From Halocaridina rubra (taxonomy: Eukaryota; Arthropoda; Malacostraca; Decapoda; Atyidae): a DNA stretch of 64,000 bases. The stretch lies in the NCBI GenBank assembly GCA_037179515.1, contig JAXCGZ010005715.1:26001-90000 (forward strand), read 5' to 3'. This document shows, piece after piece, positions 26,357-39,701 of this stretch. Position numbers and translations under genes: made by a program. Every line of letters begins with the position of its first letter. Within the stretch, counting starts at the first letter, position 1. A model generated the notes under the pieces. The model searched no databases and was not told the DNA's origin. It saw only the letters and a program-made list of their open reading frames with translations.

Positions 26357-26576
26357 CCTTCTGGCTAGTACAGTGGTAACACGCTGGCCTCGCATTCGTG
26401 AGGTCGACAGATCGGTTCCCGTTCAGGACCAAGAGTTTAAGCTGTTTACTGGCAAGGTCACTGCTGTGGCTGAACACCACAGTGGGGGGGTTGGGGCTTG
26501 CACCAGCTGACACCCGCCAGAGCAGGGGCGATGCCTCTGATAGGAGGGCTAAAACCGCAAACTTTAACTTTAACTA
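26357..26576 (+). mobile_element. tRNA-derived SINE in kinesin intron
   Basis: The head is tRNA-like: 'gctagtacagtggtaacacg' (A-box-like) and 'gatcggttcccgttc' (B-box-like, 11 bases offset). A GC-rich body follows (gctgtggctgaacaccac, gcaccagctgacacccgcc) and the tail is 'aactttaactttaac'. A second, head-less copy lies at 62015-62104 on the minus strand, which shows it is dispersed. It is inserted in the last intron of the kinesin gene, antisense to it. Confidence 0.82.
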
Positions 26577-26848
26577 TAATTTCTCAATAAAAATATCTTG
26601 TAATGGAGATAATTTTTCTCAAGAAACCGACAAGTTCAAACTTCTCGGGACAAAGCTTTACTTTTTTCCCTTTCTAATTTCTAAATTTCAGTGTTTTTAA
26701 GAGCTAGATTTACATGAGAGAGAGTTAATGCAAGGTGAGAATCTGTACAAATTAAACAATAAAATTTATACTGGTATTTATATTCAGTAATAATGATACA
26801 TAGTGTCTAGAATCAAGCTTAAAACAGATCCTGAAAGAATAGACAATG

Positions 26849-27168
26849 CAGACGCTCCCCTACTTGTGAACAACCACGTTACGAACATTTGCAGATACGA
26901 ACAAAAACCTATCCATATTCTACCCATGTATTAATGTCTGCATTACAGTACTGTAAAGAATTATTACATTATTATAACTATATTAATATGCATTAATCTT
27001 GTATACTTTATGTTTTATGTAGTATTTTAGTGTATTTAGCCTAAGTACTTTACAGCAATGGATATGTGCGTACTGTATAGTACTTTTTTTCACCTAAACA
27101 CAACTTATGAATAATTCTACTTATGAACGACATCTGGAACCTAAGTCATTAGTCAGTAGGGGTGACTG
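26849..27168. mobile_element. MITE-like element, ~320 bp
   Basis: The ends are imperfect inverted repeats: left CAGACGCTCCCCTACTTGTG, right (complement) CAGTCACCCCTACTGAC. A sub-terminal match of 'gaac...acgaac' to 'cttatgaacgac' also exists. There is no coding. CAG-N-C...CCCCTAC ends recall Tc1/mariner-pogo relatives; the right side is followed by TA, while the left TA is not evident. Confidence 0.55.
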
Positions 27169-27216
27169 TATTACTATTCCATAAATGGAATGTATTTGAA
27201 CATTTTATATATACAG

Positions 27217-28530
27217 TACAGTAGTGTCCCCAACCCACAAACGCCTGTCCCCACGAACAAACCAACCCACAAATAAAATTTCAAACAAATTTTGACCCCA
27301 AATCATGAACAAAAACCAACCCACAAACACACATGTGTCGGCCAGCTCTCATTTCTGCATTGGTGCCCGCACTGTGTAGTTCGTTCGTGATTTGTTTGTA
27401 GTTCTTTCCTTATCTTCCATTGTCTTGCCTTTAAGTTAGCCCTTATTATTGCTCCTAAGAAAGTTAAATGCATTACTTACACTGGCGTCAAACACCCTAG
27501 ACACATAACAGTGGAAATGAAGAAAGAAATAAAGGGACTCTCCTTCCAAAAATCAGTCCCCATTCCTCCTCCTCCACCCCCATCCACATATGCCAGCAAC
27601 AATCATCCACGAAGGTAAATACACTTCTGTTTCTTACCTACAATATTTGTTTCTTACCTGTTTGTTATTAGTGGGAGAATGAGACAACTTTTTCGAAGCG
27701 TTGGACTTTGCTATTTTATACTGGGTATCAACTTGTTTATACTGCACCCCTGAATATGTACATGTTTTACTTCAGTAGAGTAGACTTCCTTTCTATTATT
27801 AATGTAATTTTCCTTTTACAGATGAAATGCATATAACCTGTACAGTATTATATTTCATGCTTATACTGACTAGAAAAATTTTAAAATGGAATCTGTTCCT
27901 CGTCACCATAAATATACATTTTAAATTTTTCTAATGAGTATGACAATGAAGAATAGTATGCATTTCATCTGTAAAAGAAAAATTACATTAATAATACAAA
28001 GGAATTCTAATCTACTAAAACAAAACATGGTACAGTACTGTATTACCTTTGTGAATGATTGTTGCTGGCACATGTAGATGTTGTGGAGGAAGAGGAGGAG
28101 GACTTCTCCTTCGATTTTGCCATGTCCTACTGCGTGGCGATATCAGAAACACGAACACCATTTTCATGCTTAGAAATTATTTCCTTCTTAGTTTCCACTG
28201 CTATGCGTCTAGGGTGTTTGACGCCACTGTCACTAACACATTTCACTTTCTTAGGAGATATAATGAGGGCTAGCTTAAAGTAAAGGCAAAACAATGGAAA
28301 AGTACAAAAAAGGGACAACGAACAGAACACAAACGAACTACACAGCGCGGGCACCAATGCAGAAATGAGAGCAACCATGTGGTTGCCGGGTGAGCGGGAA
28401 CATGGTCGCTTGGCCGGATGTGCATGTGTATGCGTGTTTGTGTCAATAATTATTTGGGAATCAATGCAAAGTTTATTCGTAAATTATGTTCGTCGGGCAA
28501 GCTGTTCATGGGGGAGGGCATTCGTGAGTC
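27217..28530. mobile_element. Palindromic Tigger/pogo-like element (two inverted half copies)
   Basis: Left arm (to ~27890) and right arm (from ~27918) are reverse complements of each other at moderate divergence. Shared blocks in the inverted order include 'attattaatgtaatttt', 'cagatgaaatgcat', 'ctctcatttctgcattggtg' and 'gcccgc.ctgtgtagttcg'. Each arm encodes the N-terminus of a pogo-type transposase: '(A)PKKVKC' then 'GVKHPR' then 'KKEI', plus strand near 27450-27545 and minus strand near 28250-28130. Neither has the catalytic domain. Confidence 0.8.
28130..28265 (-). pseudogene. Pogo/Tigger transposase N-terminal remnant
   Basis: The minus strand reads 'PKKVKCVSDSGVKHPRRIAV' then 'ETKKEIISKHENGVRVSDIA', the first helix-turn-helix (CENP-B N-like) of Tigger transposases: basic lead, K-K-E-I-I-x-K-H-E-x-G-x-R-V-x-D-[IL]-A. 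The plus-strand counterpart near 27450-27545 is more decayed. No DDE core follows; the sequence runs into the palindrome centre region. Confidence 0.75.
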
Positions 28531-28644
28531 AAGGGCACACACACACATCTGTGTGAAGCTTAAATAAAAGCCTTTCTCACTTTCTTTTTTCTCTTTTCTC
28601 TTTCTCTTCTTCTTTCTATATTCTGTAAAAGGGAAATCATGAAA

Positions 28645-29746
28645 ATGAGGCCATCTCTGTCCCAAACCCCCCCCACCCATGGGTTGGGGAGGGATGATAG
28701 AGGATCTACATGAGCTGCAGCAGCAAGAGGAGGAGTAGCTATTAGGAGATTAAAACAGAAAATCAAGGATTCAGAGGCAATGGTTATAAGCCTTGATGAT
28801 AAAATTCGGAGTATGGATAGAGAAATGAAAGAGAAAGAAACACTTAGAGAGGAAATAAGATATTTGGTGGAAGCAAGTAAAGCACAAGGGCAGGAGAGAG
28901 AGGAACTAGAAAAACGAATAAAGAAGCTGGAGGGGGAAAAGAGTGAGCTAGAAACCAAAATTTCTAAACATGAAGATAACAACAAACAGCTGAATGACAA
29001 CCTAAATTAATTACATGTTAGTTCACTGCTCTCTTCTGAGAGAGACGAGATTTGGAATGTTCAGATTAAGGAAAACATCGAACAGTTTAGAAAAGAGTTT
29101 CAGGAGCTGAGTACGGAACATGATGCCATGAAAACTTCCTTTGCTGATGCACTAAAGGGGAATATGGCAGTAAAAGAGGCTGTGAAGGTGGTGGCACTGG
29201 AAAACATACAAACAGTTGACTATAAAGAAACAGTAATCCAAAAAATTAAAGACGTTGTGATGGAAAGGGCAAATCCACTGATTAAACAGGCACTTAATAA
29301 AGAGAAGACAGCGGTAATCTCAGGCATAAGCAAATCCCAGGAGCCAACATGGCAGGGGAGACTTGAAGAAAATAAAGCTAGGGTTGTAGACCTGATAAGA
29401 AAGCTTGGAGTAGTTTGTGGTCATGAGGATATTCACCAACTAGGTAAAAATTCGAGGGAGGGAAAGCAGACACCAACAAAAGTAACCATTGAGAGAGGGG
29501 AAACATGTAGAGAAATAATGATGAGGAAAAGAAGTCTAAGACCTTCAAGAATTCAAAGAAGTGTTCATTAGATGATACAGAACACAGGAAGAGATGGGAA
29601 AGATCAAAATCTTGTTGCAAGAGGCAAGAAGGTTAAAAGAGGAAAGAAATGAAGAAGAGAAGAAAAATTTTCATTTCATAGTTCTTCCAGACAAAGGTGA
29701 GATAAAGAAGATAATGACAGAAGATCAGGGGATGGGGCCTCATTAA
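28645..29746 (+). pseudogene. LINE ORF1 of copy C, broken
   Basis: Same coiled-coil/RNA-binding architecture as copy B ORF1 (14908-15984). Defects: a stop early (TAG at about 28736, after 'gaggagg'), a stop in 'aattaattac' (about 29008), losses around 29045 and 29435, and a frameshift near 29540. The C-terminal 'FHF.VLPDKGEIKKIMTEDQ' is readable up to TAA 29744-29746. Confidence 0.85.
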
Positions 29747-29748
29747 GA

Positions 29749-32700
29749 TTATTATACACAAATGCTGATGGATTAGCTGGTAAGGCAGTAGAATTAAAAG
29801 ATAGGATTTACAACAGTAAGGCAGATATAGTAGCAGTTACAAAGACTAAGTTGAGTGAGGACATAAACAGTATCACAGTTTTTCCTAAGGGCTTCAGAAT
29901 ATTAAGGGTTGAAAGAGCTGAGAGGACTGGTGGAGGGATAGCACTGCTCATAAGTGAAAGGATTCAGGTTAAACAAATAAACTTGGCTATAGAAAATGAG
30001 TTCAAGGAATTTCATGTTGCTCGCATAAATACTGGGTCAGATAGCATTATAATAACTGTTGTATATAACCCACCAATGAACCAACATAGGCTAGAAGTTT
30101 ATGAGTAAAGTCATATAGGTACTTCTTCTTCTTCCTCGTCTACATCTTTTCCCACTTTTATGTGGGATCGATGTTTCTGGCCAGTGTTCTCCATATGTTC
30201 CTGTCCCATACCTCATCACCTAACAAACCTTTAGTCCGCAAGTTGTCATTGATGCAATCCATCCACCTACGCCTTGATCTCCCCCTCCCTCTCCTACCCT
30301 GTATATCCATTTCCATCACCCTCCTCCCAACATACTGTTCATCCCTCCTAATGACATGACTATACCATCTTAGTCTACTTACTCATAAACTCGGTGTTAA
30401 CATGGTAAAGAAAAGGAATTGTAGGATTTTGATTATGGGAGATTTTAATCATAAAGAGATAGATTGGATAAATCTTGACCCACACAGTGGTGAGGACTCA
30501 TTATGGGCAAAATTCCTAGATTGCATACAAGGGAATTTCCTACACCAACATGTAATGGAACCAACGAGGGCCAAGGGTGGGGATGAGCCATTACTACTTG
30601 ATCTAGTTTTCACAGATAACGTGTTGGATATTGAAAAAATTGAGTATGAACCACCAATTGGAAAGAGTGACCACTGTGTGTTGTTGATGGAGTATATCAT
30701 TGAAGATATTCTGCTTGAAAGTAGAGGCACTGAGGACATGAGGAACTATCCGAAAGGAGATTACATCAAAATGAATGAGCTTTTTGCAGTTACTGATTGG
30801 AGAACCTTATTTTACAACAAATCTTTACAAGAAATGTACGACATCTTTTGTGAGAAATAGGGGAAGATAGTAGATTGCTGCACACCTGTCACCAAAGTAG
30901 GCGTAATTCATGCCAGAGAAAAACGGTTCGATAATGAGTGTACAAGAGTTAAGGAGTGGAGAGACAAATGCTGGAAATGGTATAGGAGGAGAAAAAAAAA
31001 AATACCTGGCAAACCTACAAAAGAGCAAGAAGTAGTTACCTAAGTAAAGGAAGAGAGGCAGAGAGAGACTATGAAAGGGACATCACCAGGAAGGCTAAAG
31101 AAAATTCCAAGCTCTTCCACAGCTTTATCAGAGGAACACTGAAGGTAAAAGAACAGGTTTTAAGGCTTAAGATAGCGGATGGAAGCATCATTGAGACGGA
31201 TGAAGAGATCTGCAAGGAATTGAACAAGGAGTTTCAGTCAATATTTATAATATAAAATACCCCACCCCCTCAGATTGCAGAGATAGAAGCTCAGGGGCCA
31301 GTATTAGAGAACATCAACCTTTCAGCAACAGAGGTATGCAAAGCGCTGATGAAGTTAGATGTCCATAAAGCTACAGGTCCTGATGATATATCCCCTCATG
31401 TACTTAAAAAATGCACAAATTCAGTATTAGTGGCACTAAGTATCATATTTAAAAAGTCACTGGAGTCAGGGGAGATTCCAAGATGCTGGAAACAAGCAAA
31501 CGTGATACCTATCTTCAAAAAGGGAAGGAGGGATACGGCTCTGAACTATAGACCAGTTTCCTTGACAAGCATAGTTTGCAAAGTTATTGAGAAACTACTA
31601 AGGAAACATATCTCTCTTCACTTGGAATCCTTCAACTTTTTGTCAGTGAGACAACATGGCTACAGAGAAGGTAGATCAACAGTTACAAACTTATTAGAAT
31701 TTTATGATGGGGTAAGCCGAATCTTACAGGAAAGAGAGGGCTGGGCAGATTGCATATTCCTAGACTTCGAGAAAGCATTAGACACTGTTCCACACGGGAG
31801 ACTTATTATGAAGCAGCAAGCAATGGCTAGAATAGGTGGAAATGTCTTGGAATAGATAAAAACTTACTTAGAAGGAAGGGAACAGAGGGTTAGAGTAAGA
31901 CACTCAGTGTCTGAATGGAGAAGAGTTAGTAGTGGAGTTCTACAGGGTTTAGTTTTAGGGCCATTTTTGTTCCTTGTATATGTAAATGACCTACCAGAGT
32001 CTGTATATTCATTCATGAATATGTTTGCAGATGATGCAAAGATTGTGAAGAAAGTAAGAAACGAGAACAATGGTAAAGAACTTCAGGAAGATCTAGTCTG
32101 CATGAGTAGTCAGAAGAGTGGCTAATGAAATTCAATACTTCAAAATGTAAGGTAGTGAGAAAGGGTACAAGTACAAGAAGACCCAAGCTTGACTACTCGG
32201 TGGCAGGAGTACAACTTCAAGAGACAGAAAATGAGAGCGATCTAGCAGTACACATACTGGCAGACTTGTCTACAGAAATACATAGAAATGGCATAGTAAG
32301 GGCAACATATGCTTTCTTATCAAATGTAAGGGTAGCCTTCAGGCACATGGACAAGGAAATGTTCAGAAATATTTATGCAACGTATGTGAGGCCAAAACTT
32401 GAATATGCAGGCCCCTTTTGGAATCCGTACTTGAAAAAGCACATAGCTAAACTTGAAAAAGATCAAAGACATGACACGAAAGTGGTGCCAGAAATACGCA
32501 ATCTCAGTTATGATGAGAGGCTGAGGATATGAGACATACCATCACTCGAAGCTAGAAGACTGAGGGGGGATATGGTGACAGTCTTTAAATTCCTTCATGG
32601 TTATGACAGAGTGGATAGGGATCGATATTTTGATATGGCTTGCTCTAGAACTAGAGGTCATAGTTTGAAGCTTCGTAAGGAAACTTCTGTGAAGGATGTA

Positions 32701-32813
32701 AGGAGGTACTTTTTCAGAGTAAGAGTAGCTGATAATTGAACTCACTAAGCGAGGAGGTAGTTAATGATAACTCAATCCAATGTTTTAAGGACAGGTATGA
32801 TAAATATCACTAA
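29749..32813 (+). pseudogene. LINE ORF2 of copy C, broken
   Basis: Start codon lost (ATT for ATG at the position of 15987 in copy B). Endonuclease motifs are present up to a TAA at 30106-30108, then a 267 bp foreign insertion. Coding resumes with 'ILIMGDFNHKEIDW', stops at TAG 30858-30860, and continues in pieces: 'HKATGPDDISPHVLKK', 'CIFLDFEKALDTVPHGRL', a TAG for Trp near 31854, 'GVLQGLVLGPFLF', the catalytic 'MFADDAK', and a deletion near 32095. The C-terminus is further broken near 32530 and 32740. Confidence 0.88.
30119..30385 (-). mobile_element. 3' end of RTE-like LINE inserted in copy C
   Basis: It matches 51163-51425 closely, including the terminal TTC repeat, 'actacatcttttcccactt', 'atgtggg.tcgatgtttctgg' and 'ccatcttagtctact'. 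It is 5'-truncated to its last ~267 bp and inverted relative to copy C. About a dozen bases of target ('attgaagtcat' in copy B) are missing at the right junction. Confidence 0.85.
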
Positions 32814-32887
32814 GTACAAAATAGAACCGATCAGGAGACAGAAAGATACGAGCTTTGGGCTCTTTCCCGTAAACACAATTAGGTAAT

Positions 32888-32920
32888 CACACACATACAC
32901 ACACACACACACACACACAA
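32888..32920 (+). repeat. (CA)n tract between LINE copies C and D
   Basis: About 33 bases of CA with one TA. It serves as tail of copy C and immediate left flank of copy D. Confidence 0.85.
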
Positions 32921-34688
32921 AAGAAGAGAGGCAGAGAGAGACTATGAGAGGGACATCACCAGGAAGGCTAAAGAAAATCCCAAGCTTTTCCACAGCTTTA
33001 TCTGAGGAAAACTGAAGGTAAAAGAACAGGTTTTAAGGCTTAAGAGAGAGGATGGAAGCATCTCTGAGACGGATGAAGAGATCTGCAAAAACTTGAACAA
33101 GGAGTTTGTCAGTATTTACAGTAGAAAATTCCCCACCGCCTCAGATTGCAGAGATAGGAGCTCAAGGGCTGGTATTAGAGAACATTAACCTTACAGCCAC
33201 AGAGGTGTGCAAGGCGCTGATGGAGTTAGATGTTCATAAAGCTACAGGTCCTGATAACATATCCCCTCATGTACTTAAAAAATGTGCAAACTCAATATCA
33301 GTGGCACTAAGTATCATATTTAAAAAGTCACTGGAGTCAGGGGAGATTCCAAGATGCTGGAAACAAACAAACGTAATACCTATCTTCAAAAAGGGAAGGA
33401 GGGATACGGCTCTGAACTATAGATCAGTTTCCTTGACCAGCATAGTTTGCAAAGTTATGGAGAAACTACTAAGGAAGCATATCTCTCTTCACTTGGAATC
33501 CTTCAACTTTTTGTCAGTGAGGCAACATGGCTTCAGAGAAGGTAGATCAACAGTAACAAACTTATTAGAATTTTATGATGAGGTAAGCCGAATCTTACCG
33601 GAAAGAGAGGGCTGGGCAGATTGCATATTCCTAGACTTCCAGAAAGCGCTTGACACTGTTCCACATGGGAGACTTATTAGGAAGCTGCAATCAATGGCTA
33701 GAATAGGTGGAAATGTCTTGGAATGGATAAAAACTTACTTAGAAGGAAGGGAACAAAGGGTTAGAGTAAGACACTCAGTGTCTGAATGGAGAAGAGATAG
33801 TAGTGGAGTTCCACAGGGTTCAGTTTTAGGACCACTTTTGTTCCATGTATATGTAAATGACCTACCAGAGTCTGTAAATTCATTCATGAATATGTTTGCA
33901 GATGATGCAAAGATTGTGAAGAAAGTAAGAAACGAGAACAAAGGTAGAGAACTTCAGGAAGATCTAAATAGTCTGCATGAGTGGTCAGAAAAGTGGCTAA
34001 TGAAATTCAAACTTCAAAATGTAAGGTAATGAGTATGGGTACAAATGCAAGAAGGCCCAAGCTTGACTACTCGGTGGCTGGAGTACAACTTCAAGAGACA
34101 GAAAATGAGAGAGATCTAGGAGTAAACATACTGGCAGATTTGTCTCCAGAAATACATATAAATGGCATAGTAAGGGCAGCATATGCATTCTTATCAAATG
34201 TAAGGGTAGCCTTCAGGCACGTGGACAAGGAAATGTTCAGAAATATTTATGTAACCTATGTGAGGCCAAAACTCGAATATGGAGCCCCCTTTTGGAATCC
34301 GTACTTGAAAAAGCACATAGTTAAGCTTGAAAAAGTTCAAAGACATGCCACGAAACTGGTGCCAGAAATACGCAATCTCAGTTAAGATGAGGGGCTGAGG
34401 GAATTAGACTTACCATCACTCGAAGCTAGAAGATTGAGGGAGGATATGGTGACAGTCTTTAAATTCCTTCATGGTTATGATAGAGTGGATAGGGATCGAT
34501 ATTTTGATATGGCAGGCTCTAGCACTAGAGGTCATAGTTTGAAGCTTCGTAAGAAAACTTCTTTGCAGGAAGTAAGGAAATACTTTTTCAGTGTAAGAGT
34601 AGTTGATAATTGGAATTGGCTAAGCGAGGAGGTAGTTAATGCTATCTCAATCCATAGTTTTAAGGACAGGTATGATAAGTATCACTAA
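32921..34688 (+). pseudogene. LINE ORF2 (RT) of copy D, nearly open
   Basis: Defects seen: a TGA near 33002, a three-base loss near 33106, a one-base deletion near 34009 that shifts frame after 'EKWLMKF', and a TAA (for TAT) at 34383-34385. The RT core from 33106 to 34029 is open: 'HKATGPDNISPHVLKK', 'CIFLDFQKALDTVPHGRL', 'GVPQGSVLGPLLFHVYVNDL', 'MFADDAK'. It is the best preserved RT core in the window. Confidence 0.88.
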
Positions 34689-34758
34689 GTACAAAATGGA
34701 ACCGATCAGGAGACGGGAAGATACGAGCTTTAGGCTCTTTCCCGTAAACACAATTAAG

Positions 34759-34760
<2 letters not shown>
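32921..34760 (+). mobile_element. CR1/L2-like LINE, copy D, 5' truncated
   Basis: It begins inside ORF2 ('agaagagaggcagagagaga', equivalent to 12140 in copy A). It ends at the standard 3' terminus, then 'aagtaat' and (TA)n. It abuts the (CA)n of copy C. Confidence 0.9.

Positions 34761-34762
<2 letters not shown>

Positions 34763-34845
<83 letters not shown>
34763..34845. repeat. (TA)n microsatellite
   Basis: About 80 bp with one phase shift ('ataatat'). Left flank of the Tigger-like element that follows. Confidence 0.97.
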
Positions 34846-36623
<1,778 letters not shown>

Positions 36624-36853
36624 TAGGAAAAAGCTACTCTTTAAAAAGTCACCATACTAGAAGAATGTACATTGTATTTACTCCAACAAAACATATACAG
36701 TTCACAATAACTACATGAGCTTACCAACAACATGCTAATGTCTAAAAACTATTAACTACAGCCCAATAAAATCAATTGGACATTTATATACTAAAAAAGA
36801 AGCTTATGTCTACAAAATAAAAAAGTGCAGTTGCATACGTACGTTTGACTTAC

Positions 36854-38659
36854 GTTCGTAGTTCCATGACTCTGAAGGAACATTCAGGGTCCCTTTTGCC
36901 TGTGCCAAATCTACTTTTAGGGATTTTTGTGTAGCTTTCAGTAATAAGACTTGTTGACGAGATGCTCTCAACTGAGGAATTTCTGAAGCACGCGGTCTGC
37001 CTTCATATCTTTTCACATCCTCTTCAGACCACTTTTCAACTTCCATTTTTGAGGAGCTTGATGGAGAGATGAGAGATTTTTCCTGGTGATTTAAAAGGGC
37101 TAGAGACTGAGCCTGAGCATCCCGGCGATGTTCTTCATCCATTTCAGAATCCTGAGAAGAACTAAATGAGGAACATTCGGAATCTCTAGGAATACTTTCG
37201 TATCCAGAAGATTCGCCTAGGGAGGGATTGGTGCCTAATGATCCATTATTGGCTGCTGCATGATGCTTATGAGGCTGGAGATTTTGAGTGGTCCTCCAAG
37301 CCTCATTGTTTTCTAGGGGTGTTGCACTACCTTGGGTGGCTGCCCCCGAGTCGTGACCAGAATCATAACCTTCTGCAGGGGTGGGAGCATCAGGGGGATA
37401 CATGAGCGCACACGTATAACGATAGCTACCTCTGTTTGTTGGAGCTGGAGACTTCACTGCCCCAACTCGAGCCGACTTTCCCCAGCGGGTTCGAACAGAA
37501 GCTGTATCGCTTCGTCTTATTATATTCTGTTTAGCTGCACTTTGTGAGACCACTCGGGAGGGAGACTTTATCAAGTTTTTTGAATTTCGATCGGGTGATT
37601 TTGAGCTTTCTCTACTTTTAACCGGTATTTTTGTTTTGATTTCTTTAGTTTTTACCACATTTTTCTTATTTTCTACTATTTTGTTATTATTTTGTTTGGC
37701 TACTTTATATGGGGATTTAGACTTACTTCTTCCAACACCTACACAGAGGAATTTGGAAAGTTTAGAGGTCTGCATCAAATACTCTGAGTCTTCACTTATA
37801 TTACTAATGCAATCACTTTCATTATCACTTTTACCAGTCAAAGTTTTATCGTCATTTACATCCCCTTCCTTGCAGTAATCATACTGAACTGGATTACACA
37901 AAACAACATTGGCCTCTATATCCTCAATATACTCAGGCAATGATATACCATTCATTGATACCCTTTCTACAAAAGTTTCTGTGGAATCAGATAGAGGCAT
38001 ATCTTTTAATTGTAAACTAGAATTTGATGCTTGGTGAGCAAGGGTGAGGTTAGACACGCTACAATGATTTTTCACAGATGATAAGTTAAAGAACATGGAG
38101 GGTATATATGGGACAAGGTCACTCTGTACATCACAGGTACAATGATCCTCAGGTAAATCAGTATCGTCTGTTCCAATACACTTATCACTTGCAGAGTCCT
38201 CTAAATCTAACGGCCTACTTAACCACATAGATTTACTTTTTAATGCTGATTCTAGTTTCAGAATGCTATCCCCATGTCGTAATTGTTTTTTGTTACAATG
38301 ACGGCAAAGCTTGCCTTCTGCTTGCGCTGGTTCACTGCATATACTATCATCTTCCATCAGAGGTTTCTGATCCTCAAGCAGAAAGTCTCGACTGTTAGCT
38401 AATATCTCAGCTAACGTAGCTGCCTGGAGCTTGGTTCCTCCTGTGTGTACACGCGGACTCTGCCTGGCTAATGTTCTGTACAGTTCATGTATCTTCGCAA
38501 GTTCATGGAGATTTCTATTAGAAATATCTGACTGCAATGCTATGCTTAAATCTTGGCAAACTCGACCATAATCTGTTACTTCAAACAGACTAAACGGTCT
38601 TGAATTCTCATCATCAGAGTCATCTTCATCCCCAGTTTCTCCCATCTGAGAATAGGAAT
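36854..38659 (-). CDS. Kif26: KIF26-like kinesin, long tail exon (exon 8 of those visible)
   Basis: 1806 nt. Acceptor TTTTTTTTCTTTTAAG (AG at 38660-38661); donor GAAC|GTAAGT after 36854. A closer CAG before the ATG at 38645 is out of phase, so the first AG is used and the first codons read DSYSQMGETGD. The exon encodes an acidic start (DEDDSDDENS), a helical stretch 'LSIALQSDISNRNLHELAKI', a CxxC-type 'LCRHCNKKQLRH', a long Ser/Lys-rich basic region (KSRESSKSPDRNSKN, RTRWGKSARVGAVKSP), Ser-rich 'SSGYESIPRDSECSSFSSS', and a C-terminal helix 'RASRQQVLLLKATQKSLKVD'. KIF26 tails are long, disordered and basic and bind microtubules and partners; that role is inferred. Confidence 0.9.
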
Positions 38660-39565
38660 CTTAAAAGAAAAAAAAGAAAAAAACTTTTATTATCATTATC
38701 AAAGTGTGTTTTCATTTGAAACTTACGATGCTATGATTACTATGAGCAAGTGCGTAAAGAGGATTCCCTACTAGAATAAATAAAGTGTCCATCATAAGAA
38801 AACATAGATATACTAAAATAACTAAACATGCAAAAAGGTCTTTACTCTATATTTGTTCAAATAGTCTCATCAATGATCGAATGCACCCCTTTATGCTTAA
38901 GTGCAAGAGAATAGCAGTGTAATATTAAGAACTGAGCTGAATACTGAATAAATCTAAATAAATTCTACTGACATTTACTTGAAGATACATCTTTGAAATT
39001 TTCATACTTGACACTTTCTACGTCTATAGACATCAGGGTGGCCACCACCAAGGAAAAATAAAAGTAGATCAAGAATAAAAGGTAGACTTTCTCATACTTT
39101 TCTAATCACATTCATTTCTTACTGTTCAAGGTAAAGCAAATCATTAGGAGTGCACAATGCCAGTTCCATGCCTGATCATATTAAGAACACAGGCCTCAAG
39201 CATTCCTAGTTTACCATAGCTCCATTACACACTTGGTGTCAGTCACTAATGCTTGTCAATGTGGGAATATATTACATTGAATTAGTCCCTTCTATTATAT
39301 ACACACCTCTCACCCTCTTAGATTTGACCTCTGGACAAGCCTTCACTCACTCCATCCCTTCTTTCTCCTTCATGGTATACCTTTACTTCAAAACCATGCT
39401 TAAACTATGATAATATGAAGTAATATTTCGTTGTATGAGTCTTCTGGATGTAAGGCATCTCCTAAACAGGATTAATCACCTGCCTCCGCTGAAGTCATAC
39501 GTATACCCAAATAGACTAATATAAAATTGGATTTAGACAACACTTTCATAAGCAACATTTCTTAC
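38660..39565 (-). other. Kinesin intron
   Basis: Intron between exons 8 and 7, with GT at its minus-strand start (GTAAGA) and a T-rich tract before AAG at its end. No repeat or gene recognised inside. Confidence 0.8.
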
Positions 39566-39701
39566 CTGTGAATGTGGATGCACAAGTGAGGTTCTCTTCT
39601 GAAAGAACTCTCAGTGGATGGTCATCACTTGTTTCTAAGCTCATCACTTCACTCTGGCAAGGTGTGTCTGCAAGAGTTCTGATGATATCCTCTTCACATA
39701 C
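39566..39701 (-). CDS. Kif26: KIF26-like kinesin, exon 7 of those visible
   Basis: 136 nt, phase 0 in and phase 1 out. Acceptor TTTGTTTTCAG, donor ACAG|GTAAGA. It encodes 'VCEEDIIRTLADTPCQSEVM' and 'SLETSDDHPLRVLSEENL', an acidic linker. It joins in frame to '...DSCIQ' of exon 6 and to 'DSYSQMGE' of exon 8. Confidence 0.85.

Larger units (their letters stand above)
28548..32887 (+). mobile_element. CR1/L2-like LINE, copy C, full length but dead
   Basis: It begins 'tctgtgtgaagcttaaataa' and ends at the family 3' terminus before a (CA)n tail (32888-32919). Length is 4340 bp including a 267 bp foreign insertion (30119-30385). It lies in the last intron of the kinesin gene, antisense to it. The 5' UTR reads through to the ORF1 ATG at 28645. 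Confidence 0.9.
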
